In this document: piece after piece, positions 28,946 to 39,245 of the stretch
How positions within the stretch are numbered: position 1 is the first letter of the stretch
Layout of the letters: each line of letters begins with the position of its first letter
Source: Rebecca billardiae RCC1528
Lineage: Eukaryota; Haptophyta
Reading direction: 5' to 3'
Assembly (NCBI GenBank): GCA_965240325.2
Contig: OZ251232.1
Coordinates: 1,736,001-1,800,000, forward strand
Length of the DNA: 64,000 nucleotides
Made by a program: the position numbers and the translations under genes
The notes under the pieces: generated by a model
Database searches by the model: none
What the model was told of the DNA's origin: nothing
Seen by the model: the letters and a program-made list of their open reading frames with translations, nothing else

Positions 28946-31633
28946 TCAAGTGGCAGACGATGATGCGCTGCTGCTGATGAGCAGCAGCATCGTCGCGGCG
29001 TTGCCTGCTGTCTGTGACGAGCGGGCCGTCGTCAGCTGTTCGGCAGCCGCGCAGCAGGCGGCGGCAGAGGCATCGACGCGGCTGCTGGCTAAGGTGTCCA
29101 CTCCTTTGGGCTTGTCGTCCGGCGACTGCGGCTGTGGGCAATATCGCCGCCAATGCGCTGGGCTCGCCGCCGCGTCCGACGAACCCTCGGAGAGCGGCTC
29201 GAGCACGCGCAGCTCGTGCGTGGCGTGCCCGTACCCGCCCGCGTGCGCCTCGACGGCCAACGCAAAGACGCCCGCCGTCACCGCGCTCGACCGCTGCTCC
29301 GCAGGCGCGCGCTGTTGCCACCCCGCGCCGGCAGCGCCCGCGGCAAGCAGTGAGCCGATGCCCTCGCTCGAGCGCGCCTGCTGCAGGTCGCCCAGCAGGC
29401 CCGCGATCACGCGCACGCCGCACTGCGCCGCGTACTGCACCGCTCGAGCGTCGGCGGGCGCGTGCGTCAGCCTGTGCACCACGAGCACGTGCGGCTGGTG
29501 CGCGCTCAGCGCGGCGGTCAGCACGCTCGGCTGCGCGTCGAGCGAGGCTGGCCGCGCCACCCGCGCGCGGCCGATGCCGCCGTGCGCGTTGAGGCTGCTG
29601 CTGCCCGCGAGCTCGCCCACCGAGTCGATGACGAGCACGCGCTGCTCCGCCGACAGCTCGCGCGCCGCGTCTCGCAGCAGGTCGGCCGCCGCCGCGAGCG
29701 GCGCGCCGCGCGGTGAGAGCACGAGGATCGATGGCGCGTCCGCGCGGTGCAGCAGGTCATGGATCAAGCCGGCGCTGCCGCGCACGCAGTGGCCGGGGCG
29801 GATGGTGAGACCCAGGCACACGCTCGGGTCGTGCGGCGCGCGCAGCTGGCCCACGCAGTGCGGATAGCCGCCGCCGCCGCCGAGCGTGCCCGCGCCGGGC
29901 GCCGCGTGCGCAGGCGCGGCGCGCGCCACGCCGCCGCCGCTCGCTTCCAGCGCCGCGACGATGGCGGCGAGCTCGTCCGCCATCAGCGGCGGCTTCTCGT
30001 CGTGCGCGACGGGCGTGCTCGAGCCGAGCGCGCCCGCGTCGCCTGCGTCGGTCGAGACGCGCTCGTCGTCCGCCCAGAAGCAGGGCGCCGTGCCCACGTC
30101 CAGCTCGACCAGGGTGACGACGCGCGGCGCGGCGCGCGGGCTGCCGCGCTGCCACCACGGGCCGTCTCGCGCCGCGCGGACGCACGCCTGCTTGAGCTGC
30201 GCGCGCAGGAGAGGCGGCATGAGCTGCGCAAGCGCCGCCATGTCGGCGGGCCGATGCTCGAGCGCCGGATGCACCATCTCCGCAGGCCGAGTGCGCCGCA
30301 GCAGCTCGGGGCTGGCGAGCGCGCACGCGCGGCCCTTGTCAAAGCACGCGGGGCGCGCGCCCTGGTGCCGGATGCCCTCGGCCATGCGCTCGCCCGTGGC
30401 GGCGATCAGCGTGGCCAGGCGCTCGGCCGAGCCGTCGCGTTGCTCGCTCGCCATGCGCACGAGGCGCGTGCCACAGCGCAAGAGCTGCCGCGCGCGCTCC
30501 GTGCATCGCGCGACGACGCTGCTCGGGAGCGGGCGCGCGCCGGGCTGCCCGAGCCCGCCGGACGCCGCGCCGCCGGCCGCGGCGTGCGCCGTGGCCGGGC
30601 CGAAGGGCGAGAACGCCATCAGATGGTCGGCGTGGCGCGCTTGGTGCGGCGACGAGGGCGGCAGCTCGTCGCCCAGCAGCCGCGAGACCCCGTCGAGCGT
30701 CGGCGGCGCCTCGCCCAGCAGCAGCTCCGCCGCCAGCTGCACGTCGAGGGCGCGGCCGATGCACACGCCGCCGTGCGCCGAGAGCGCGTGCGCCTGCGAG
30801 TGCGCGCCGTGCATCAGCTTCACGTCGTGCGCGCCCACGAGCGCGGGCCACAGCTTCCTGAAGGCGTTCTCGGCGCCGAGCGTGAGCACGTCGACGATGT
30901 ACGCGCCGTGCTGCGTCGCGAGCAGCACGAGCTCGACGGCGCTGCTCGTCGCGCTCAGCTCGAGCGCGAGCCAGCCGCCAGGCCCGGCGCCGCCCGAGCC
31001 GCCGGCCAGCAGCGGGTCGGCGGCAATGGCTGCCTCGAGCGCCTCGGCCGTGTCGAGGAGCCATGCGGGGTGTGCCGACTCGGCGTACGTCGCCGAACCC
31101 GCCGCGTGCCCGTCCGCCTCCACACCAAACGGTAGTGGCAGGGACGGCGGTGGCGGTGGGCGCGCCGCCGCTCCTGGCGGTCGCTCGGGTGCCACGGCCA
31201 CGGGCGGTGCGGCCGGCTGCGGAGCGAGTGGCGGCGGCGGAGGCCGTGTCGCTCCGGCTTGCTGCGAAGGCTGCGGGGGCGACGGTGGTGCGGCCGGCAC
31301 TTGCGGAGCCGGTCGTGGCCGCGTCGATGGCAGCCGTGGCGCCTCTGATGAGGGAGGCAAAGGTACTTCGGGTGGTGGTAATTCGGCGGTGGGTGCTGGT
31401 GGCAAGCTGTCGCTGTCCAGAACTGACCTTGGCTGCGCGGCGCCGCCCAGCTTGGCTGCAATCTCCGTCAAATGCCATGTCATCCTGGTGTTCCCATCCT
31501 CATCGGATCCATGGTACCGCGTGAAGCCGCGCGTGAGAAAGCCGTAGAGCAGCTCGCTAGGGCCCTTGTGCAGCGGTGGCGAGCAGATGGATCGGAGGCT
31601 GCGCAGCTGAGCTTTGGCGCTCTCCTTCGTCAT
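28946..31633 (-). CDS. Fusion of an inactive DEDD 3'-5' exonuclease domain with a Ycf45/SpoIIIAA-type ATPase domain lacking Walker motifs, copy 1
   Basis: The protein is 895 aa, intronless, from the ATG at 31633. Residues 1-60 look folded ([20 protein letters not shown]); 70-170 are Pro-rich. Residues about 195-370 align with RRP6/EXD1 nucleases ([40 protein letters not shown]), but all acidic ligands are changed: VDLE is LELS, HGAD is HGAH, and the Tyr..Asp motif is lost. Residues about 590-760 match the plastid/bacterial Ycf45/SpoIIIAA ATPase family ([53 protein letters not shown]). The P-loop GxPGVGKTT position reads [10 protein letters not shown] (about 633) and Walker B IIIDE reads LVVHR (about 709). 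It is therefore a double pseudoenzyme. It is head-to-head with Copia sequence that begins about 95 bp from its ATG. Confidence 0.78.
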   Translation of the reverse strand: MTKESAKAQLRSLRSICSPPLHKGPSELLYGFLTRGFTRYHGSDEDGNTRMTWHLTEIAAKLGGAAQPRSVLDSDSLPPAPTAELPPPEVPLPPSSEAPRLPSTRPRPAPQVPAAPPSPPQPSQQAGATRPPPPPLAPQPAAPPVAVAPERPPGAAARPPPPPSLPLPFGVEADGHAAGSATYAESAHPAWLLDTAEALEAAIAADPLLAGGSGGAGPGGWLALELSATSSAVELVLLATQHGAYIVDVLTLGAENAFRKLWPALVGAHDVKLMHGAHSQAHALSAHGGVCIGRALDVQLAAELLLGEAPPTLDGVSRLLGDELPPSSPHQARHADHLMAFSPFGPATAHAAAGGAASGGLGQPGARPLPSSVVARCTERARQLLRCGTRLVRMASEQRDGSAERLATLIAATGERMAEGIRHQGARPACFDKGRACALASPELLRRTRPAEMVHPALEHRPADMAALAQLMPPLLRAQLKQACVRAARDGPWWQRGSPRAAPRVVTLVELDVGTAPCFWADDERVSTDAGDAGALGSSTPVAHDEKPPLMADELAAIVAALEASGGGVARAAPAHAAPGAGTLGGGGGYPHCVGQLRAPHDPSVCLGLTIRPGHCVRGSAGLIHDLLHRADAPSILVLSPRGAPLAAAADLLRDAARELSAEQRVLVIDSVGELAGSSSLNAHGGIGRARVARPASLDAQPSVLTAALSAHQPHVLVVHRLTHAPADARAVQYAAQCGVRVIAGLLGDLQQARSSEGIGSLLAAGAAGAGWQQRAPAEQRSSAVTAGVFALAVEAHAGGYGHATHELRVLEPLSEGSSDAAASPAHWRRYCPQPQSPDDKPKGVDTLASSRVDASAAACCAAAEQLTTARSSQTAGNAATMLLLISSSASSSAT

Positions 31634-31732
31634 CGGCCAGCGCCCTGGATCTTCTCGGCGAGCAGGCAGCGTCGACGACGACGATATGCTCCGAACAGTC
31701 CTCGCTGCCGCCGCCGCCGGCGCAGCCGCCCA

Positions 31733-33781
31733 CGTCCAAGAACCGCACGCGCTACACGAAGGCGATCATCGTGCGCGTGCCCAGCGACGGCCAGATCGTC
31801 CCGGACATGTTCATCATCTCGCACCACGTGCGCTTCGACGAGGACACGCTCTACATCGACCACCCCGACGCCGCTCACATCGCGCGCGACCCGCTCGCCG
31901 CCGTGCCGCAGCTGCCGCCGACGCCGCCGCCGCTCGATCTCCATGCTGACGATGTGGGTAATGGGGGAAGTTTCCATGGCGCCGTCCGGCGCCGCGATGG
32001 CGCTGACGCATCGGACACGCTGAGCGGTGGGGGACGCACCGCACGCCTACGTCGGAGACGCTGACGACGACGCCGCCGGCGCCGAGGACTCCCTCGATGT
32101 CGGCAACGCGCTCAACGACGACGACCCGCCCTCATCTCGCACGCGCGCGCGCGCGCACGTCAACTCGGTCGCGTCGCCGACTTACTCCAAGCTGCCGCGC
32201 ATCTACGCGCTCCTGCTCGCCATCGGACTCTCGGACACGCCGACGGCGGTGCAAGCACTCAACGGCCCGCATGCGACGCAGTTCGCCGCCGCTCTCGACG
32301 CCGAGTACGCCTCCATCCTGGCCAACAACACGTGGGTGGAGGTGCCGCGCAAGCCGGGGATGCGCACGCTGAAGGCGGCGCCCGTGTTCAACATCAAGCG
32401 CGACAAGAAGGGCAACATCAAGCGGTTCAAGACCCGCGTCGTGGGCAAGGGCTTCACGCAGATCGAGGGCATCGACTACGACGAGACCTTCTCCTCGGTC
32501 GTCCGCTACGAGACCCTCAAGATGATCATCGCCATCGCCGCGGCCAAGCAGCGCCGCCTCTTCCACGGCGACTTCACGACGGCGTACCTCAACGCGCCGA
32601 TCGACTACGAGATCTACCTCGAGCTGCCGCTCGGGTACAAGCCGAAAATGAAGGGCGACGTCGTGCTGCGCCTCCTCAAGAGCCTCTACGGTCTCAAGCA
32701 GTCCGGCCGCAACTGGCGTCTCATGATCGACGACTGGATGAAGGAGTACGGGTTCGCGCAGAGCCAGGCCGACCCGTGCCTCTATGTCCTCAACACGCAG
32801 TCGGGCATCATCGCCGTGTGCATCTACGTGGACGACATGCTCATCCTCGACGACAGCGACGACCCGACCGCCTGCGACAACTTCATCTCGAAGATCACAT
32901 CCTCGTACAAGATGACCATCACGGCCGACATCGACGGCTACCTGTCGGCCACGCTCACGCGCTCCAAGGACGGCATCATGGTGACCGTCACCAAGAATAT
33001 CCTCGAGCTCCTCGAGAAGACGGGCTTCATGAACTGCAACACGTCCGACACGCCGATGACCGAGGGCCTCAAGCTCGGCCCGTGCTCCGAGTCAGACGCG
33101 CTCGACGCGGAGACGACGACGTTCTTCCGCTCCGTGGTCGGCTCGCTCATCCACATCACGCAGTTTCGCCCGGACATCGCCTACGCCGTCGGGACGCTCA
33201 CCCACTTCATGTCCAAGCCGGGCAAGAAGCACCTCGAGGCTGCCTAGCGCGTCATCCGCTACCTCGCCGGCACGCCGAACCACGGCCTCTTCTTCCGCTC
33301 GGGCTCAGACGTCACGCTCATCGCGTACGTGGACGCCGACTACGCCAACGACCTCCACGACGAGCGCAAGTCTGTCACCGGCTACGTGATGCACCTCTGC
33401 GGCTCGACGGTGAGCGGCCGCCGCGAGAAGCAGCGCACGACGGCTCTGAGCTCGACCGAAGCTGAGTACATGGCCGTCACCTCCGCCGGCAAGGAGATCA
33501 TCTTCATGCGCAAGCTGCTCACCGACCTCGGCTACCCGCAGCTCGCGCCGACCAAGCTCTTTGAGGACAACAAGGCGGTGGTGGACCTTACGGACAACGA
33601 GAAGTACCACAACCGCACCAAGCACATCGGCGTCCAGTACCACTGGAACCGTCAGCACGCCCGCGCCGGCACCTTCAAGCTCTTCTTGATCCCCGGCACC
33701 GAGAACCCGGCCGACATCATGACCAAGCCGCTCGGCCCGGCCGCCTTCCTCAAACTTCGTGCTCAGCTCCTGGGCATGTAA
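31733..33781 (+). pseudogene. Copia pol remnant (integrase end, reverse transcriptase, RNase H), copy 1
   Basis: The integrase tail (TSKNRTRYTKAIIVRV ... HHVRFDED) is in one frame to about 31945. The reverse transcriptase lies in another frame from 32024, so at least one frameshift separates them. RT motifs are clear: WVEVPRKPGMRTLKAAPVFN, FKTRVVGKGFTQIEGIDYDE, motif A HGDFTTAYLNAP with its catalytic Asp codon at 32570-32572, SLYGLKQSGRNW and YVDDMLIL. An in-frame TAG at 33245-33247 interrupts the frame between RT and RNase H. RNase H then continues in the same frame (YVDADYAND, SSTEAEYMA, EDNKAVVDL, RTKHIGVQYHW, NPADIMTKPL). No ATG opens the RT frame. It cannot be autonomous. Confidence 0.9.
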
Positions 33782-34049
33782 GGCCTCGCCGCACACACGA
33801 AGTCCCAGTGCTACATCGGTCGCCGCTCGTCGGACGCACATTGACCTCACGCTGTCTCTTCTGAACGGAGACGCTGCCGGCACCGACTCGCCCGACTTCT
33901 ACATCGTCTTCTCGGACACCCGCTCCGACGCATGCATCCCATACGGCAACATCGCATCATATCTACACTCACACGATGGTCACACGTCTACACCCAGTCC
34001 CTTCGGGTCGACCAGGTTTCGTACGACCACCGCTGCGATTGGGTGGGGG

Positions 34050-34414
34050 TGTCAAGATCCGACGTTACCCGGACTCGCTCTCCAGTCCATACGCACCCGG
34101 ATCACCAACCGTCACAGGACACTATGCATATGCCGACTTTCATTATCAGCCTCGGCATGGCCTACGCGCTCCATCTTGGTTATTACTTTCCCGACTTACG
34201 TACCCGTTGATGGATATCAGAGCCTTTCACACGGTCCTATAGACTTGTCGGATTCCTTCCTAGCCAGAGTCCCCGGTTCAGTTCCATACCGGCCGTTATT
34301 TCATATTATTACTCCATCTGTCGACCTCCGTCCCTCGCCGACGAGCCTCGTCAGCCGTCACGCCTCCGGGGCCTCACGGGGACACGGCCCCGTCGCTCTC
34401 TTCACCCTTTGACA
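34050..34414 (+). repeat. Copia 3' LTR, copy 1 (365 bp)
   Basis: It begins TGTCAAGATCC directly after the purine-rich GGGTGGGGG and ends CCCTTTGACA, giving perfect 6-bp terminal inverted repeats TGTCAA/TTGACA. This is the usual end structure of Copia LTRs. Confidence 0.8.
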
Positions 34415-36560
34415 CCCCGCCATGCCAGGCTACTCGTACCGAAGGCGTCGTCGTACGCCGAATGGACTCTGGCCAGCTGGATGGTCGCGGCGCGCGGCGT
34501 CGTGGAGTGGACGACCACGATGCTGATCATGGAACGACCAGGTTAGCTATGTCGTTGCCTGTTGTCGGATTGGATATAATTCGACCAGCAAACTCAGTTA
34601 TTTTTGACGAGTGTATATTCAGTGGCGTTATCTTCATGATACTCACACGTGTGCCGTAGTGACCACTTATACTCAATACACTTACACACTGTCGCGTGTG
34701 TACGATGAAATACACACCGTCGATGTCATGTGTATGGGATACACAGCAGTGTGTATGAGAATACACACACTGGCGGTGTGTATGATGGATACACACCAGT
34801 GAGGGAGAATACACACTGATGGGGTGCCTATGAAATGCACACGCGTGGTGATTGGCATGACACACTTGCTGATGCACACCTAGCACTACTACACACCAGT
34901 CGATGAGCTACCGCTCCGTGGTGCTCCGGCCCGGGCGCGGACGCGAGTCCGCGCCCCGAAGCGCCTGCGTCGGCCGCATGACGGACGATGCGCATGCATC
35001 TGGCTTTGCCCGAAGTGGAGGCGGCGCACGCCACCAAGGCGCCAAGGCGCCAACACGTGCCGTGCGAAAGCTGGACCGAGGTTACTCCGAGTCCGAGCTC
35101 CTGTCGCAGGACGGATCGGGTCAATGGTGAGGGCCGTTGCACGCACTTCCGCGATATTGTGAGCTCGGTTCGCGCACATCCTCCTCGGCATGCACAGCGG
35201 CTTTGGCATGCGCTGCGCGCACATGAACGCGACCTCCGCTGGCGGGGTGTCTGCACCGAGCACAAGGACGGCAAGGTCAGCGTGCTCATCACATGCCAAG
35301 ACGACGAGTCGTCGTATCAAGCGGCGCGTCGCAGTCGTCTGCAGTCGTCCCGACAGCGCCAACGTGTCCTCGGCTTGCTCACCACCGTTGTCCCTGAGGG
35401 CCTTGCGCATCACACGTGGCGCATCCCTCAGCGACGCTCTGGTGTCGTCGAGCTTCGCGAAGGGCTCTTGTCCGCACAAGCGGCCTGGAGTCGTGCCTCT
35501 GCGGCTGCAATCGCCTCTTCAGGCCGCAACACGCGGTTGTCCAGCTGAAATTGCGACGGGGCGTTGCTCAGGAGGTCCGCCCAGTCGCTGGCGGCGCTGC
35601 CTGTCGCCATCGCCGCGCGCCCGGGCTCACGCCCACCGGCCGCGCCCGCTGGCTGGGTGTGTAATGGTGCTGTGCCGATTCGAGTGTGTAGCCGAAGAAC
35701 TTCGTACACACTGATGTTCATTTTCGTTCACACCTGGGTACACACCAAATGTGCCCATACACACCATTTACACTCCAGTTTTCACGCAGTGTATGCAAAT
35801 AACTGAATACACTCGCGTCAAAAAATAATAACTGAATTTGGTCGTGGGGTGGCTCCGTTGGGATTTGAGCAACGAACGATGCCAACGGGCGCTGGCAGCA
35901 GGGCGTGGCGGTTGAGCTGCTGCCCGAGGTCGAGAGGGCGCCCGCGAGTCATCAGTCACTGAGCAAGGTCGATTAAGTCTGACGATGGCTCGCTGACACT
36001 GAAGTGCTCCATAGATAGACCATATCCGCCAGAGGCCGAGGGTGGGCCGGGCCCGGGGCGGGCAATAAATAAACGATGAAGCGTGATGCGGGTTGACGCG
36101 ACAGCGGCGAGAGCAAGAGACCATTGCATGAGGGGCGACGCGGGCGAAGACAGATGATGTCGTCGCGCCGCCGAACGATCAGGCGGGGAGCCGGGCCACA
36201 CAGACAGCCAGCGACCTTACCGAGCAGAGCGGGGCTGTGGCGACTGCGGTGCACCTCCTGCAGCGGAGAGTGCACCCGGCAGTGCCCGATGCAGGCGATC
36301 CCCCTGCCCAGCTCGGCGCCTTCGTCGTGAGCAGCCCCATGGCGCCCCCGAGAGCGAAGCCTGATCGATCCGATAAGTCGTAGCGGTAATCAACCGAGTC
36401 CTGCAGGTGCGTCGCTGTGGGCCAGATTGGCCAGCGCACCAGGACTCCTGCGCGCGGCGGTGCGCGCGGGACAACGCAGCAGGAATGCCATGCAAGCGCC
36501 GGATTCTTGGCGTCGTCGCTCATAGACACTCAGGTATGGGTTCCCTATAACGCCACATAT
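34415..36560 (+). repeat. Right inverted arm of the composite unit (interrupted)
   Basis: It matches the reverse complement of 27771-28558 in two blocks, 34415-34551 and 35858-36560, separated by the 1.3 kb inserted element. The outer end GGTTCCCTATAACGCCACAT mirrors the left end. Confidence 0.85.
34558..35855. mobile_element. Non-autonomous DNA transposon with TIRs, copy 1 (about 1.3 kb)
   Basis: Compared with the uninterrupted left arm, 34552-35857 is an insertion, flanked by CGTTG on both sides (34553-34557 and 35856-35860), a candidate 5-bp target duplication. Subterminal inverted repeats of 35-45 bp are visible: CGACCAGCAAACTCAGTTAT... at 34582-34624 against the complement of 35800-35844. 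Just inside both ends are many TACACAC/GTGTGTA words, like the subterminal transposase-binding motifs of hAT-type elements. The interior has only short open frames on both strands (for example 34988-35548 plus, 186 codons), none recognised as a transposase. Confidence 0.75.
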
Positions 36561-36903
36561 TATACGACTTAATGACGTGACAGTAATGTCAGTATGCTGA
36601 ACGGGCAGGCGTCAGAGTCAGCAAGCTACGGTAGCCAGCAGATCGAGCAGCAGAGACAAACACCATTACACCAGGATCAGCGCTCCTCGCCGTCGTCGTC
36701 CCCCCCCCCCCCCCCTTGTACTTGTAGTCGCCCATCATCACTCCATCATCGCCGAGCGGAAGCTCGACGCACCGTCTGGCGTCGACACACGCGCGCCACC
36801 GTGGTGGTCGCGGTGGCCACTCGCGTCGTCAGCCGTCGTCTCGAAGTAGTCGACAGTAGCCTGCTTATTAATCATTATTATACTGTACGTATATACGACT
36901 CTC

Positions 36904-36937
<34 letters not shown>

Positions 36938-36948
36938 ACTCTCTCTTA

Positions 36949-36979
<31 letters not shown>

Positions 36980-37194
36980 GTCAGACTCTGACTCTCAATA
37001 TCTGCCGTACTGCGTCGGCCGCTCCGAGCGGCGATGACTGATGCGTCTGACTGAGTTAGCTCGGTCCTACCGCCTGTAGTATTACTGTCCGCCAGCCGCG
37101 GCATCATTATCAATTACATGCGGTCGTCTACTACAATACACTAGCGGCTAGTAGTAGCTACCCTCCGTCAGCAATCATCAGCCTAGTTCTTCCG
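36561..37194. other. Duplicated flank outside the composite unit, with C-run and CT microsatellite
   Basis: This belongs to the segmental duplication but lies outside the inverted arm. It contains a run of 14 C at about 36702-36715 (shorter in copy 2) and a CT-rich microsatellite at 36898-36980. The Ser-Leu open frame over the latter is not a gene. Confidence 0.7.
36898..36980. repeat. (CT)n-rich microsatellite, copy 1
   Basis: CTCTCT tract with scattered CCC, CAC and TTA interruptions shared exactly with the copy at 63716-63799. Confidence 0.95.
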
Positions 37195-37863
37195 GCCACA
37201 CGGCGCCTCCATCCACGATGCCCGATGACGCGACGACGTGCCGGCGGCGCCAAGCCTCTCTGGTGCTGACTGCTGATGGCATGATGCGCGACATGCGGCG
37301 GCGTCAAGCTGCCGTGGTGGATTATGCAGTTGGCAAGGCCAATGGCGGTCATAACATGCGGTTGGCAAGCCACCCGCGCGCCCTGCACCGCTGCACGTGC
37401 TCGAGCTCGGCGTCGTCATGTTATGCAGCTGCCGCACCGTCACTGTCTTGCCGACAGCCGAAGGGCGAGCACGACGGCGGCGCGCGACCGCATCCGAGGC
37501 GAGCATCACCGGATGTGCAGCAAGACGGTTCGATGCCAGCTGGACGATCATGGAGCCGTGCATGTCCCTGCAGAGCTGGCCGTGCCTCCGACGGCGGGCC
37601 GGCCGCTGCTGCCAGCGACTACGACACACCCAACATGGCTGGTAAGCTAGTGGTATGAGTGTTGGCTTGACCATCTGACGCCCGTGGCCGCGTCGCGCGA
37701 GTGAACGCTCGTCGACTTTGACGGCTTCCTTGCGCCCGCCGGCTCGAGCGCCCCGACAACGCCGACGTCGCTCGCACACACCACCCAAGGCCAAGTGCGC
37801 GAGGAGCAAGTCACGCCAGTCACGCCCGCCTTTCGCTTGTTGCTTTTCGTCGCGCCCAATGAC
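37195..37863 (-). repeat. Repeat R, inverted copy (target of the foldback insertion)
   Basis: The reverse strand of this segment resembles 38325-39010 over most of its length, including a shared peptide-like stretch (EAVKVDERSLARRG) and the word CATGTCCCTGCAGAGC on the plus strand. It ends exactly at the left target duplication of the 14 kb foldback element, suggesting that element inserted into a member of this repeat family. Confidence 0.7.
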
Positions 37864-37883
37864 CAATACGGTTTGGCGCTTTT

Positions 37884-37922
37884 CGGCCAACTCAACAGAA
37901 GGATGTTCTGTTGAGTTGGCCG
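37884..37922. repeat. Perfect 17-bp hairpin near the left tip
   Basis: CGGCCAACTCAACAGAA (37884-37900), loop GGATG, then the exact complement (37906-37922). The same hairpin with loop CATCC occurs near the right tip. The stem contains the CTCAACAGA motif that recurs through the tip region. Confidence 0.95.
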
Positions 37923-38063
37923 ATCGGCGAGGGGGGGGGGGGTGGGCTCGACAACAGGGCCCAGGCTCTGTTGAGTTGAGCTTGGAGGCCAGCTGGACTC
38001 GACAGAAGAATGCTCTGTTGAGTCGGTCGGACGTTGGCGGCCTCTCGACAGAGCCCCGGTCTG

Positions 38064-39245
38064 CACTCTACTGAAGCGCGACTCGCTCGCTCGGGCCGAA
38101 AATCTGGCGAAATCTGCATCTTTCAGACTCTTTCAGACTTTTTCGGGACTAAGCACCAGATCGCACCAGATCGATAACAATCTGCACTCTACTAAAGCGC
38201 GACTCGCTCGCTCGGCAAAAAATCTGGCGAAATCTGCATCTTTCAGACTCTTTCAGACTTTTTCGGGACTAAGCACCAGATCGACATCTGCCAGATCGAC
38301 ATCTGCCGCCGCGCTCCGGACTGTCTGTGTCCGGACTGTGGTTGGGCGCGGCGAGCGAAAAGCGATGGCGGGCGTGCCTTGCGCCCCGCGCGCTCAACCT
38401 TTGGGTGACGGCGTGCTCGCGACGTCGGCGTTGTCGGGGCGGTCGAGCCGGCGGGCACAGGGAGGCCGTCAAAGTCGACGAGCGTTCGCTCGCGCGACGC
38501 GGCCGCGGGCGTTCGGATGGTCCGGCCAGCACTCGTCCCAGCGCTGCGGCGTGTCGTCGTCCCGGTCGGCGTCGGCAGCGGCCGGCCCGCCGCAGAGCAC
38601 GGCCAGCTCTGCAGGGACATGCACTGCTCCATGAGCGTCCAGCTGGCATCGAACCGTCTCGCTGCACATCGGCTGATGTTCGCCTCGGATGCGGGCCGCG
38701 CGCCGCCGTCGTGCTCGCCCTTCGGCTGTCGGCAAGACAGGGACGATGCCAGCTGCATGAGATGACGACGCCGCAGCTCGAGCACGTGCTGGCATCGAAC
38801 CGTCTCGCTGCACATCCGCTGACGTTCGCCTCGGATGCGGCCGCGCGCCGCCGCTCGAGCTCGCCCTTCGGCTGCCGGCAAGACAGGGACGATGGCAGCT
38901 CAGCATGAGATGACGATGACGCCGCAGCTCGAGCACGTGCAGGGCGCGCGGGTGGCTTGCCAACCGCGTGCTATGACCGGCGTTGGCCTTGCCAGCTGCA
39001 TTATCTATGACGACAACGCGCCGACCTCGAGCGCACGGTCGCGCGGGCCGAACAACACTTTGCAGCACTCTTCCAAGCCGCCTCACAGCCGGTCAACGCA
39101 GCCGGCGCGGCCCGGCACGACGTCGACTGCCGCCAGGCGAGCGGGGCTCCGAGGTGTCCTTGTCAAGTGCGGTGGTGACGCCCGCATGGTCCTTGCCCGA
39201 TGGGCCGGCCGCGCCCGCCCGGGACGAGCGGGGCAGAACAGCCTA
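38064..39245. mobile_element. 1.18 kb insertion in the left arm with 5-bp target duplication
   Basis: GTCTG flanks it on both sides (38059-38063, 39246-39250), while the right arm has the uninterrupted site with one complement CAGAC at 51711-51715. It begins with two tandem copies of an about 121-bp unit (from 38060 and 38181) and contains two direct copies of an about 145-bp segment (about 38647 and 38790). Its second half is homologous to repeat R. No terminal inverted repeats or transposase were recognised. Confidence 0.8.

Larger units (their letters stand above)
31725..34414 (+). mobile_element. 5'-truncated Ty1/copia LTR retrotransposon, copy 1
   Basis: Only the 3' half of the element is present: integrase C-terminus, reverse transcriptase, RNase H, polypurine tract (about 34041-34049) and a 3' LTR. 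Gag, protease, most of integrase and the 5' LTR are missing. In their place stands the oppositely oriented fusion gene. Homology to the left inverted arm resumes exactly after the LTR, which fixes the element's right end at 34414. Confidence 0.85.
28927..37181 (+). repeat. Segmental duplication, copy 1
   Basis: At least 8.25 kb is repeated in the same orientation at 55753-64000. The offset is 26,831 bp at the left end, 26,822 after a 9-bp indel in the fusion gene and 26,819 after a C-run length change near 36,705. By eye copies differ at well under 1-2 percent of positions. The left breakpoint lies about 20 bp beyond the stop codon of the fusion gene. Confidence 0.95.

Noticed and set aside
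32027-33247. Treating the RT frame as a functional gene
   Set aside because: No ATG, an upstream frameshift, an internal TAG before RNase H and missing 5' half mark it as a remnant.
36594-37037. Ser-Leu repeat open frame over the CT microsatellite
   Set aside because: Simple-sequence artefact, repeated identically in copy 2.
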